A stretch of 64,000 nt of DNA, taken from NCBI GenBank assembly GCA_027623325.1, contig JAQBXY010000001.1:237007-301006 (forward strand). The letters run 5' to 3'. The notes under the pieces were generated by a model. The model was not told where the DNA came from, ran no database searches, and saw only the letters and a list, made by a program, of their open reading frames with translations. Source of the stretch: Gemmatimonadota bacterium (GTDB taxonomy: Bacteria > Gemmatimonadota > Gemmatimonadetes > Longimicrobiales > Gaopeijiaceae). This document shows positions 18,255 through 26,809 of this stretch, piece after piece (the stretch's first letter is position 1; every line of letters begins with the position of its first letter). A program made the position numbers and the translations under genes.

Positions 18255-20804
18255 ATGGCTGAGCGATTTACCCTTCCCGTTCTGCCCCTGCGCGATACGG
18301 TCGTGTATCCGGGCGTCGCGGTTCCGATCTCCGCAGGGCGTGCCGGCACCGTCGAGGCGGTGCAGGAAGCGTTGGACGGGGACCGTCGGTTGTTCGCGGT
18401 AGCACAGCGGGACAACGTCGACGACCCGGCGCCGGAATACTTGTATTCGGTGGGGACGGTCGTCCGAATCATTCAGACCCATCGGGTGCGCGGGGGCGTA
18501 CAGCTCCTCGTGCAAGGGGAGGGGCGGGCCCAGGCTCTCTCGTACCATCAGGAAGGACAGGCGATGCTACATGCCGTCCTTCTCGAGATGGATACCCTTC
18601 CGCCGCGGGACCCCGAGGAGCCGGCGTTCCAGGCGCTGGACAAGGAACTGCGCGACCGGGCGGCGGAGCTGGGAACGCGCCGTGGAGTCCCGGCCGAGGC
18701 GCTCAACCAGCTCATTCAAGGTGTCGATGAGCCGGGCCCCTTTGCGGATCTCGTTGCCTTCTACCTCGAACTCGAAACACCCGACAAGCAACATCTGCTC
18801 GAGCTGCTCGATGACGAGGAGCGAATGCGGGCATGCCTCCTTTCCGTCGAGCGTGAGTTGGCTCGCATCGATGCGCAGGAGGACATTCAAGCGAAGGTCC
18901 AGTCAGAGCTGGGCGAACGTCAGCGAGAGATGCTGCTCCGGGAGCAGCTCAAGGCGATCCAGAAGGAGCTCGGCGAGGAAGAGGAGCGCGACGACGTCGA
19001 GGAGATGCGCCGGCGCATCGTGGGGCTCGAACTCAGTGAGGAACAACGCTCCGAGGTCGACCGCGAGCTGCGGCGGCTGGAGCGCACGAGCCCTCAGTCG
19101 GCTGAGTATCAGGTCATCCGGACGTTCCTCGAATGGATCACCGAGCTGCCCTGGAATGAGCGAACCGAGGAGAAGATCGACCTGGCGATCGCGGAGCAGA
19201 TCCTGCACGACGATCACTACGGTTTGGACGACGTGAAGGATCGCGTCCTCGAGTTCTTGGCGGTGCGGAAGCTCGGCCTCGATCGCGCGGCGGCGGCCAA
19301 CGGCAAGAAGTCGAAGCCGGAGGATGCGGACGATGAGGAGATTACGGTCGGCCGAGGGCCGATTTTGCTGTTCGTTGGCCCTCCCGGTGTGGGCAAGACC
19401 TCCATCGCGCAGTCCATCGCCCGGTCCCTCGGTCGGAAATACGTACGCATCTCGCTCGGTGGCGCGCGGGATGAAGCTGATATTCGTGGCCATCGTCGCA
19501 CCTACGTCGGGGCGATGCCGGGCCGCATCATCCAGGGAATGCGTCAGGCCAAGAGCAAGAATCCGGTCTTCCTGCTCGACGAGGTCGACAAGCTGGGAAC
19601 GTCCTTCCAGGGTGACCCCAGTTCTGCCCTGTTGGAGGTCCTCGATCCGGCTCAGAACTCGACCTTTGTCGACCACTATCTCGGCATTCCGTTCGACCTC
19701 TCGGAAGTGCTGTTCGTCGCGACGGCGAATTACCTCGATCAGATCCCCGGGCCGCTCCTCGACCGAATGGAGCGTGTCGACTTCGCAGGATACACGGAAA
19801 TAGAGAAACTCGAGATCGCCAAGCGGTATCTGCTACGCCGGCAGCGGAAGGAGAACAGCCTGACGACCAAGGAACTGCAGATTCGCGACGAGGCCATCCT
19901 GACCATGATCCAGAGCTACACCCGTGAAGCGGGCGTGCGACAGCTCGAACGAGAGGTTGGAAAATTCGCCCGGAAGATCGCAAGGCAGATCGCCGCTGGT
20001 AAGCTGAAGAAGATCAATGCGGCCACCGAAGATATTCGTGAACAGTTGGGACGCCCGCGCGTGCATCCCGAGCGGATCGCCGAGCAAGACACCCGCGGCG
20101 TGGCCACAGGCATGTTCTATACGCCGATGGGCGGCGACATCATGTTCGTCGAGGCGAGCGTCATGCCTGGCGATGGTGGTCTGGTGCTGACTGGCCAACT
20201 CGGCGATGTCATGAAGGAGTCCGGTCGCGCGGCGCTGTCCTTTGCGAAGGCCAACTCAAAGAGACTCGGGATTCCCGAGGATGCCCTGGGGAGCCACGAG
20301 GTGCACATCCATGTCCCCGCGGGCGCGATACCGAAGGATGGTCCATCCGCCGGCATCACGATGGCGACCGCGCTCGTGTCTGCGGTCTCGGGTCGTAAGG
20401 TGCGCCGAGATGTGTCGATGACGGGAGAGCTCACGTTGACCGGGCGGGTCCTTCCGATCGGCGGTGTGAAGGAGAAGGTGCTCGGGGCCGTTCGGGCTGG
20501 GATCAAGGAGATCATCCTGCCGATGGACAACGAGGCGGATATCGACGACATCCCTCAGGAAGTACGCGACCGGATCGTATTCCACCTCGCCGAGACGCTC
20601 GACGATGTCATCGCGGTGGCGCTCGTCGGTGGAGATGGCGTGGCGCGGGCAAGAGGGGCGCGTCTTGCGGGGGCGACCGCGGTGAAGGGGAAGAAGGCCG
20701 CAGCCAAGAAGAGCTCAGCGCCCAAGAGGAAGGCTGCGCCCAAGAGGAAGGCTGCGCCCAAGCCAGCCGTGAAGAAGAAGCCGGCTGCGCGAAAGTCGCG
20801 CTAG
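18255..20804 (+). CDS. lon: ATP-dependent protease Lon with a lysine-rich C-terminal tail
   Basis: The protein has 849 residues. An N-terminal substrate-binding domain (LPVLPLRDTVVYPGVAVPIS) is followed by a coiled region, AAA+ ATPase (GPPGVGKTSIAQSIARSLGR; FLLDEVDKLG), and a Ser-Lys protease domain with PKDGPSAGITMA (Ser) and GGVKEKVLGAVRAG (Lys). It degrades misfolded and regulatory cytosolic proteins. After the normal end (about residue 800) there is a tail of Lys, Ala and Pro repeats (KRKAAPKRKAAPK), resembling histone-H1-like tails and possibly a nucleic-acid-binding extension. The stop shares CTAG with the stop of the converging selD. Confidence 0.96.
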   Translation: MAERFTLPVLPLRDTVVYPGVAVPISAGRAGTVEAVQEALDGDRRLFAVAQRDNVDDPAPEYLYSVGTVVRIIQTHRVRGGVQLLVQGEGRAQALSYHQEGQAMLHAVLLEMDTLPPRDPEEPAFQALDKELRDRAAELGTRRGVPAEALNQLIQGVDEPGPFADLVAFYLELETPDKQHLLELLDDEERMRACLLSVERELARIDAQEDIQAKVQSELGERQREMLLREQLKAIQKELGEEEERDDVEEMRRRIVGLELSEEQRSEVDRELRRLERTSPQSAEYQVIRTFLEWITELPWNERTEEKIDLAIAEQILHDDHYGLDDVKDRVLEFLAVRKLGLDRAAAANGKKSKPEDADDEEITVGRGPILLFVGPPGVGKTSIAQSIARSLGRKYVRISLGGARDEADIRGHRRTYVGAMPGRIIQGMRQAKSKNPVFLLDEVDKLGTSFQGDPSSALLEVLDPAQNSTFVDHYLGIPFDLSEVLFVATANYLDQIPGPLLDRMERVDFAGYTEIEKLEIAKRYLLRRQRKENSLTTKELQIRDEAILTMIQSYTREAGVRQLEREVGKFARKIARQIAAGKLKKINAATEDIREQLGRPRVHPERIAEQDTRGVATGMFYTPMGGDIMFVEASVMPGDGGLVLTGQLGDVMKESGRAALSFAKANSKRLGIPEDALGSHEVHIHVPAGAIPKDGPSAGITMATALVSAVSGRKVRRDVSMTGELTLTGRVLPIGGVKEKVLGAVRAGIKEIILPMDNEADIDDIPQEVRDRIVFHLAETLDDVIAVALVGGDGVARARGARLAGATAVKGKKAAAKKSSAPKRKAAPKRKAAPKPAVKKKPAARKSR

Positions 20805-21862
20805 TCCACGCGAATCCGCCCGGGCGAGCCCTCCACGACCTGTCCGATAATCGCGGCAGGTATGCCGCGCACCGTCATCTCGATGAGCACGCCGTCGAGG
20901 GCCCCCGGCGAAACGCACATTAGCAGTCCGCCCGAGGTCTGAGCGTCTGCGAGTAACACACGCATGGACGGATCGACAGAGTCGGAGAAGTCCACGTCGT
21001 TGGCGACGTCCGTGCCGTTTCTCTTGGTTCCTGCGGGCACATGACCCGCTTCCAACAGCGCGCGTGCGCCGTTCATGATCGGAACTGCGCCGGAACTCAC
21101 GTTGGCCGCGACCCCGGACGCCCGGAGCATGCTCCGCAGGTGACCGAGGAGCCCGAATCCGGTGACGTCGGTGCCGGCCACAACACCGGCGGCGACCATC
21201 ACTTCGGCAGCACCCGCGTTCAGAGTGGACATCACCTCGATCGCGTCCGCGATGACCGCTTCAGGAGCAGCGCCCTTCTTGATCGCTGTGGCGATCACGC
21301 CCGATCCGAGCGGCTTGGTCAACACGAGCGTGTCGCCTGGGCGAGCGCGGGCGTTGGTCACCATATGGTCGGGATGAACCTCACCGATCGCCACGAGGCC
21401 GTACTTGGGCTCGGCGTCATCAATCGTGTGACCTCCGAGTGTGGGAATGCCCGCCGAGCGCGTGACTTCGCTCCCGCCACGGAGGATTTCGTCGAGGATA
21501 CCGTCCGAGAGTAACGCTCGCGGAAAGCTCACCAGGTTCAGGGCGAAGAGGGGTCGGCCGCCCATGGCGTACACGTCGGACAAGGCGTTCGCCGCGGCGA
21601 TCCGACCGAAGTCGTACGGGTCGTCGACGATGGGCGTGAAGAAGTCGGCCGTCACGACCAAGGCACGGTCGTCGGAAAGTCGATACACAGCGGCATCGTC
21701 GCCGGTCGTGTGACCGACGAGGGCGTTCGGATCTTCCACCGGAAGGACGTGACGCAGAACCTGCGTCAACTCGGACATCCCGAGCTTACATGCTCAACCG
21801 GCGCCATGACTGAGCTGGGAAAGCCGAATCCTCGGCTTCTGATCCCTGGGCTCGTTCGTCAT
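20801..21862 (-). CDS. selD: Selenophosphate synthetase SelD, itself a selenoprotein (in-frame TGA = Sec23)
   Basis: SelD makes selenophosphate from selenide and ATP, the selenium donor for Sec-tRNA and selenouridine. The ORF track begins at residue 29 (MSELTQVL), which omits the catalytic loop. The same frame continues upstream to ATG 21862, preceded by GGGGGAG: RLSQLSHGAGUACKLG, where U is TGA at 21794-21796. This aligns with the E. coli loop YSHGAGCGCK, so TGA replaces the catalytic Cys17 and Lys26 matches Lys20. Downstream, NALVGHTTGDDAAVY, TADFFTPIVDDPYDFGRIAAANALSD, GGHTIDD, DVTGFGLLGHL and DPSMRVLLADAQTSGGLL are diagnostic. Full length is 353 residues. selA, selB and selC are not in this window. 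Confidence 0.94.
21770..21784 (-). promoter_or_regulatory. Candidate bacterial SECIS hairpin in selD
   Basis: Nine bases after the TGA the mRNA reads CTCGG-GAUGU-CCGAG, a perfect five-pair stem with a five-base loop starting with G. G-U and A-U pairs below it could lengthen the stem. Bacterial SECIS elements lie directly downstream of UGA with a G at the start of the apical loop. The spacing to the loop (14 bases) is slightly short of the commonly stated range, so I keep moderate confidence. Confidence 0.5.
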
Positions 21863-21976
21863 CGACTCCCCCTGCTGACGGAAACCATGTGGCGCGTGAG
21901 GGTATCTCCAAACCCGACTCTCGAAACTAACCCTGCAGGCACACGAGTTGTGCCGTCCCCCCACCGACTGAAGATC

Positions 21977-22834
21977 GTGAGTTCACCGCAGAAATCGCCA
22001 CGGTACCGACTCGCCGTCGAGCTATCCCGCTCGGACAGCGAGTTGGAGTTGGCGTGTGCGGCTCTGCTTATCGCTCAGGAGGAATACCCTCAACTGTCGG
22101 TGGAGCTGTACCTCGCTCGGCTCGATCAGGTCGCGGAAGAGGTTCAGGATCGGCTCGCGAACGAGACCGCGCCTCTCATCGTTTTGGGTGAAGTGATCGA
22201 GACACTCTATGGTCGGCGGAAGTTCTCCGGGAATCGCGACGCTTACTACGACCCACGGAATTCGTTTCTGAATGACGTGCTCGATCGAGGCGTCGGCATC
22301 CCTCTGACCTTGGGTATGGTCATTCTCGAAATCGGGTGGCGACTGGATCTGCCCCTCGAAGGGGTGAACTTTCCCGGCCACTTTCTCGTGAGATACTCGG
22401 GAAGCGCCGTCCGCCTCCTCATCGACCCGTTCGATGGAGGGAAGATCAGGTTCGAAGACGAGGCCCAGCAGTTGCTCGATCAGGGCTACGGCGGGATGAT
22501 TCCCATGCAGCCGTCGTTTCTCCGCATCGCGACCAAGCGTGAGATGCTCGCGCGCCTTCTCACGAACATGAAGGGGATCTATGTGAAGATCGGGGACGCA
22601 CGCCGGGCGCTGGCTGCGGTCGAGCGGCTCCTGATGATCTCGCCCACCGCGCCGGTCGAGAGCAGGTCGCGTGGCATTCTGCTCGCGCGCCTCGGGCGGC
22701 ACGAGGAGGCCGCGCGGCAGCTGGAGGCCTACCTACGCGTGTCGCCCTCCGCAGAGGACCGGGGGCACGTCCAGAACATGCTGAGGGAACTCAAAGCGGG
22801 TCGACATGTCGACGAGGACGGTGGTGTGGGATGA
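21977..22834 (+). CDS. SirB1-family transglutaminase-like/TPR protein
   Basis: The protein has about 285 residues from the chosen start. The core LELACAALLIAQEEYPQLSVELYLARLD, FSGNRDAYYDPRNSFLNDVLDRGVGIPLTLGMVILEIGWRL and GVNFPGHFLVRY matches SirB1/transglutaminase-like proteins, and the C-terminus holds TPR helices (ARRALAAVERLLMISP, GRHEEAARQLEAYLRVSP). The biochemical role is not established. The track ORF starts at 21710, which overlaps the true selD N-terminus, so a later start is needed: GTG 21977 fits codon usage best, and ATG 21887 is an alternative. The stop overlaps the ygfZ ATG. Confidence 0.8.
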   Translation: MSSPQKSPRYRLAVELSRSDSELELACAALLIAQEEYPQLSVELYLARLDQVAEEVQDRLANETAPLIVLGEVIETLYGRRKFSGNRDAYYDPRNSFLNDVLDRGVGIPLTLGMVILEIGWRLDLPLEGVNFPGHFLVRYSGSAVRLLIDPFDGGKIRFEDEAQQLLDQGYGGMIPMQPSFLRIATKREMLARLLTNMKGIYVKIGDARRALAAVERLLMISPTAPVESRSRGILLARLGRHEEAARQLEAYLRVSPSAEDRGHVQNMLRELKAGRHVDEDGGVG

Positions 22835-23928
22835 CTGTACGAGACGATGGTGCCGTTCTCAGTGACTATCACGGCCACAAGGTTGCTCGGCACTTCGGGG
22901 ATCCGTCCGCCGAATACGAAGCCGCGACGAAGGCGGTGGCGGTGTTCGACCGAGGTCATCGGACTCGCCTAACGGTCTCCGGCCGGTCGCCGGGTCAGAT
23001 GTTGAACGGCATTCTCACGGGGCGGATGCCAGCCCCGCCCGCTGCCAGCGACGAGGCCGTTCTGGGCGGCGTGGCTACCTACCACGCGGTCCTCACGCCC
23101 AAAGGGAAGATGATCACCGATCTCTGGGCGTTGCTGCCCGGCGAGGAAGAGTCTCCTGGCTTCCTCCTCGACGTCCCGGTCGCCGGACGCGAGGGACTAC
23201 TAGATCATTTTCGGAGGTTCATGCCCCCACGCTTCGCGGCAGTCTCCGACGTTTCGAGCGCGTGGGGCTCGGTCTCCGTCGTGGGGCCGGAGGCAGCGGG
23301 CCTCGTCTCGCGTCTCGCGCTCGGTCTGCGAGTAGACGACGCCTGGTTTCGCGGAACGACCGAAGGGGAGTGGCGTCGGGTGGGCCAGTCGTCTGATGGA
23401 CTCATCGTGGCCCGCACGCACGAAGTGTGGCCCGACGCCTGGACGATCTACGGTCTGACCGACGCGGTCACGGCGCTGAGACACGTGCTGATCGGAGCCG
23501 GAGCCAGGCCTGCGGGGCTGGGCGTCTGGTCGACCCTGCGAATCGAGGCGGGCCGTCCCGTGTTCGGGTCGGACATGGACGAGCGCACGATTCCGCCCGA
23601 GGCGGGCATCGTCGATCGGGCGATTGATCAACAGAAGGGATGCTACACGGGACAGGAAGTGATCGTGCGCATCCGCGACCGCGGCCACGTGAACCGACAA
23701 CTCCGCCGGCTCGAACTGGGCGATGTGGCCGCTCCGCCCTCCGGCAGTGAACTGCACGACATCGATGGTTCCGGAAAAGTGGTCGGCGAAATCACATCCG
23801 TGGCACAGTCTCCCGCGTTCGGCGGAGTTCTCGCGATGGCCTACGTGCGTAGAGGCGCGGAACGAGTGTTGTTCAACGGTCGCGAGATCCCGGTCCCGGA
23901 ATTCGTCGTGGCTCCTACCCGCGGCTAG
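22831..23928 (+). CDS. ygfZ: Folate-binding protein YgfZ (GcvT-like)
   Basis: The protein has 365 residues. The signature KGCYTGQEVIVRIRDRGHVNR is the YgfZ motif with its conserved Cys, and the N-terminal part has the GcvT-like fold (LTVSGRSPGQMLNGILTGRMP). YgfZ binds folate and supports assembly or repair of certain Fe-S enzymes. It is not the aminomethyltransferase of glycine cleavage, which is absent from this window. Its ATG overlaps the SirB1-like stop (ATGA). Its TAG stop shares a CTAG with the stop of the converging peroxiredoxin. Confidence 0.92.
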   Translation: MTVRDDGAVLSDYHGHKVARHFGDPSAEYEAATKAVAVFDRGHRTRLTVSGRSPGQMLNGILTGRMPAPPAASDEAVLGGVATYHAVLTPKGKMITDLWALLPGEEESPGFLLDVPVAGREGLLDHFRRFMPPRFAAVSDVSSAWGSVSVVGPEAAGLVSRLALGLRVDDAWFRGTTEGEWRRVGQSSDGLIVARTHEVWPDAWTIYGLTDAVTALRHVLIGAGARPAGLGVWSTLRIEAGRPVFGSDMDERTIPPEAGIVDRAIDQQKGCYTGQEVIVRIRDRGHVNRQLRRLELGDVAAPPSGSELHDIDGSGKVVGEITSVAQSPAFGGVLAMAYVRRGAERVLFNGREIPVPEFVVAPTRG

Positions 23929-24560
23929 CGACCGATCTCTTCCAAGGCCGCGAGAATGTCTGCGTTCTCGGGTCGGGTTCGGTAGTTCACCTCAGTCATC
24001 TTCCAGCGCACGATCCCTTCCATGTCGATCACGTAGGTCGTCGGATGTGGGATCGCTCGACCCTGCGAGTCGTCCTGGTTGAAGAGGCCGTACCGATTGA
24101 TGACGGCCGCCTCCGGATCGGAAAGGAAAGGAAAGTCCAGTATCAAACCGTCGTTCTCTTCGGCTACCCGATCGACCATCATCTGAAGCTTGGGCGCGTC
24201 GTCCGACGAGAGGGCGATCAGTTCCGTCGTGGCTTTCTGTTCATCGGTCAGCAGGTCTTGCAGCTCCCCGAGCTGCTTGGCGCAGTAGGGTCACCAGTGG
24301 CCGCGATAGAAGACCAGGATCACGTTCTTCATGCCCTGGTAGCTCGACAGCGTGACGGGTGGGCCCGCCAACGATACGAGTGAGAAATCGGGCGCGGCCT
24401 GACCGACCTGAACTCTATCGAGGTCGGTCGCCGCGAGATCGTGACCGTCCACCGGCCCCAGCACGACCTGCTCAGGCTCCTGGTTCGCTGTTTCCTGCTG
24501 CGCTGTACACCCGGCCACCCCTACCACCCCCACCAACAGCGCGACTCCGAGTCGATGCAT
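23925..24560 (-). CDS. Lipoprotein peroxiredoxin with selenocysteine (HWUPYC)
   Basis: The track splits this gene into 24291-24560 and 23925-24182, but both lie in one frame interrupted only by TGA at 24291-24293. Reading it as Sec gives NVILVFYRGHWUPYCAKQLGELQD, the peroxiredoxin active site (usually HWCPYC), so Sec90 is the peroxidatic residue and Cys93 the partner in a UxxC motif. The total is 211 residues. MHRLGVALLVGVVGVAGC is a lipoprotein signal, so it probably acts in the envelope. AhpC/TSA fold marks are APDFSLVSLAGPPVTLSSYQGMKNVILVFY and IPHPTTYVIDMEGIVRW. A GGAG precedes the ATG. It reduces peroxides or disulfides; the reductant is unknown. Confidence 0.93.
24260..24276 (-). promoter_or_regulatory. 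Candidate bacterial SECIS hairpin in the selenoperoxiredoxin gene
   Basis: Fourteen bases after the TGA the mRNA forms G-CAGCUC-GGG-GAGCUG-C, a perfect seven-pair stem with a GGG loop. Loop distance from the UGA (about 21 bases) and a G-first small loop both match the accepted bacterial SECIS pattern. The hairpin lies within the coding sequence for AKQLGELQ. Confidence 0.65.
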
Positions 24561-24700
24561 GCGGTCTCCTTTGATCGTTCCAACCCAACGCGGGGAAGGC
24601 TACCGCGGTTCCCGTGCCCGCGACACCCCTTCCCGCGCTTGACGGTTGCGTCCGCGTCTCGGACTGTGGGCCGATGCGATCGACCTCAGGAGGCCCAGGA

Positions 24701-26809
24701 ATGCGCGGTTTGAAGTCCCTCTTCGTACTAGCGACCAGTTCGTGCATCGTCGCCTCCTGCTCTCCACCCTTGCCCGCTCCGGACAGTCGTAGGGAGCCAG
24801 TCATCGATGTGGTTCACGGCGTCACGTTCCAGGACGACTATCGGTGGTTGGAGGATCAGGACTCGGATGAGACGCGTGAGTGGATTGTTCGTCAGAACGC
24901 CTACGCCGAGGGGATCGTCGGTGAGTCCGAACTACGAGACCACTTCCGGACGCGCCTCCGAGAGTTGACGGATCTGCCCGACGTTGGCGCGACCCGGCGA
25001 GCCGGTGGGTTCGAATACTTCACCATGAGGCGCATCGGCGAGGAGGCCCCGGTTCTCTACCGACGTCCCTTCGTCGAGAATGCCGACAAGCCCATGGTCG
25101 AGGAGACGTACGAGTCAGTATTGGATCCCGTGGACTTCGACCCGAGCTACCGAACGCTCGTTTCCATGACCGATTTCTCCGAGGACGGAACGCTCATGAT
25201 GTTCTCCGTCCGCCAAGGCGGTGCCGACGAGGTCGAGGTGAGGATCCGCGATCTCGTGAACAACGTCGACCTTCCGGACCGGCTCCCGAACGCTCTGTAC
25301 AGTGGCCTCGACTTCGATGACGAAGGAACAGGCTTCTATTACACCCATCGCGATCGATTTGCTGGGCCTCGCATACGCCACCACGTCCTCGGAACGGACT
25401 CGAGTGCCGATGCAGAGGTCTGGGGCGAGGGATATGAGCCCACCGCGTTCATCGGCATGGACATCGTGGCGGGCGGTCGATTTCGGATCTTCACCGTTCA
25501 GCACGGTTGGGCCAGCAACGACATCTTCATCCAGGCAGGGAACGGACCGATTCGTCCGATCGTGGAAGGTGTGTCAGCCCACTTTCAGCATCGTTTTCAG
25601 AATGGCCGTCTGTACGTCCTGACGGACTGGCTCGCTCCGAATTACCGGTTGATGCTCATCGATCCCGCCAATCCGGAGCCCACGGAGTGGACGGAGGTCA
25701 TCTCGGAAAGCGAGGACGTCCTGGAGAGCTACGCCTTCATCGATGGGAGCATCTACGCAACCTATCTGCACGAGGTCGCTCAAAGAATTCGTGTCTTCGA
25801 CATGGAGGGCGTGTCCCTCGGCGAGATCGACGTTCCGGACCATGCGTCGGTCGGCATCCGAGCTGCGGGCGACAACAAGGCGACGCTTTCCGTGAACGCG
25901 CACCTGACGCCGCCCACGAGCTACGAGGTCGATCTCACCAACGGAGAGCGGACGCTCGACGAGGGGCCCGAGGTCGAATTCGACGAAAGTGCTTTCGAGG
26001 TCACCAAGTTGTGGTTCGAATCCACGGGCGGGGTCAGGGCGCCCATCTACGTCATTCATCGCGCCGGTATCGAACTCGATGGGAGTCACCCGACGATTCT
26101 GAGCGGGTACGGCGGCTTCAACGCCAGTACACGACCGGGTTTCTCGGCGTCTCGTCTCCCTTGGCTCGAACTCGGAGGTGTGTATGCGGTCGCCACGCTG
26201 CGGGGGGGAGCGGAGTTCGGCGAGAGCTGGCATCAGGACGGCATGCTGGAGAACAAACAACACGTCTTCGACGACTTCATCGCTGCATCCGAGGCCCTGA
26301 TCGCTGCTGGGTACACGAGTCCCGATCGACTCGGAATCAGTGGAGGAAGCAACGGCGGGCTACTGGTCGCCAGCGCGATGACGCAGCGTCCCGACCTCTA
26401 CCGGGCGGTTCTGTGCACCTATCCCGATCTCGACATGGTCCGCTTCTGGTCGTTCCAGACCACGAACAACATGCCGGCGCTCCTCGAATACGGTGATGCC
26501 CGGATCCCCGCGCACTTCGATGCGATTCGGCAGTACTCGCCGTACCAAGCGGTGAGGGACGGAGTCGACTATCCGGCCGTGATGCTCACGACGGGCGACC
26601 TCGACACACGGGTGTCGCCGCTTCAGGCGCGGAAGATGACCGCTCGGCTACAAGCGGCCACCGGCTCGAAACGTCCGGTCGTTCTCTGGTACGACAGTCG
26701 CGGCGGACACGCGGCGGGGCGGGGGCGCCCGATCTCCATGCTCATCGAGGACACCGCCCGGGAGATGACCTTCATGGCGCAGCAGCTCGGAGTCGATCTG
26801 CGACGATGA
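24701..26809 (+). CDS. Prolyl oligopeptidase (S9A) lipoprotein
   Basis: The protein has about 702 residues. LFVLATSSCIVASCSPP is a lipoprotein signal, so the enzyme is exported and membrane-anchored. The N-terminal beta-propeller begins DDYRWLEDQDSDETREWIVRQN. The C-terminal alpha/beta-hydrolase has the nucleophile Ser in GISGGSNGGLLVASA, the Asp in TTGDLDTRVSP and the His in SRGGHAAGRGRP. It cleaves short peptides after proline. I chose ATG 24701, which follows an AGGAGG; the track start is 29 codons earlier. The 3' end overlaps the converging YpdA-like gene by 38 bp. Confidence 0.95.
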   Translation: MRGLKSLFVLATSSCIVASCSPPLPAPDSRREPVIDVVHGVTFQDDYRWLEDQDSDETREWIVRQNAYAEGIVGESELRDHFRTRLRELTDLPDVGATRRAGGFEYFTMRRIGEEAPVLYRRPFVENADKPMVEETYESVLDPVDFDPSYRTLVSMTDFSEDGTLMMFSVRQGGADEVEVRIRDLVNNVDLPDRLPNALYSGLDFDDEGTGFYYTHRDRFAGPRIRHHVLGTDSSADAEVWGEGYEPTAFIGMDIVAGGRFRIFTVQHGWASNDIFIQAGNGPIRPIVEGVSAHFQHRFQNGRLYVLTDWLAPNYRLMLIDPANPEPTEWTEVISESEDVLESYAFIDGSIYATYLHEVAQRIRVFDMEGVSLGEIDVPDHASVGIRAAGDNKATLSVNAHLTPPTSYEVDLTNGERTLDEGPEVEFDESAFEVTKLWFESTGGVRAPIYVIHRAGIELDGSHPTILSGYGGFNASTRPGFSASRLPWLELGGVYAVATLRGGAEFGESWHQDGMLENKQHVFDDFIAASEALIAAGYTSPDRLGISGGSNGGLLVASAMTQRPDLYRAVLCTYPDLDMVRFWSFQTTNNMPALLEYGDARIPAHFDAIRQYSPYQAVRDGVDYPAVMLTTGDLDTRVSPLQARKMTARLQAATGSKRPVVLWYDSRGGHAAGRGRPISMLIEDTAREMTFMAQQLGVDLRR

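Noticed and set aside
22831-23928. Aminomethyltransferase GcvT of glycine cleavage
   Set aside because: The KGCYTGQE motif identifies YgfZ, a folate-binding paralogue, not GcvT.
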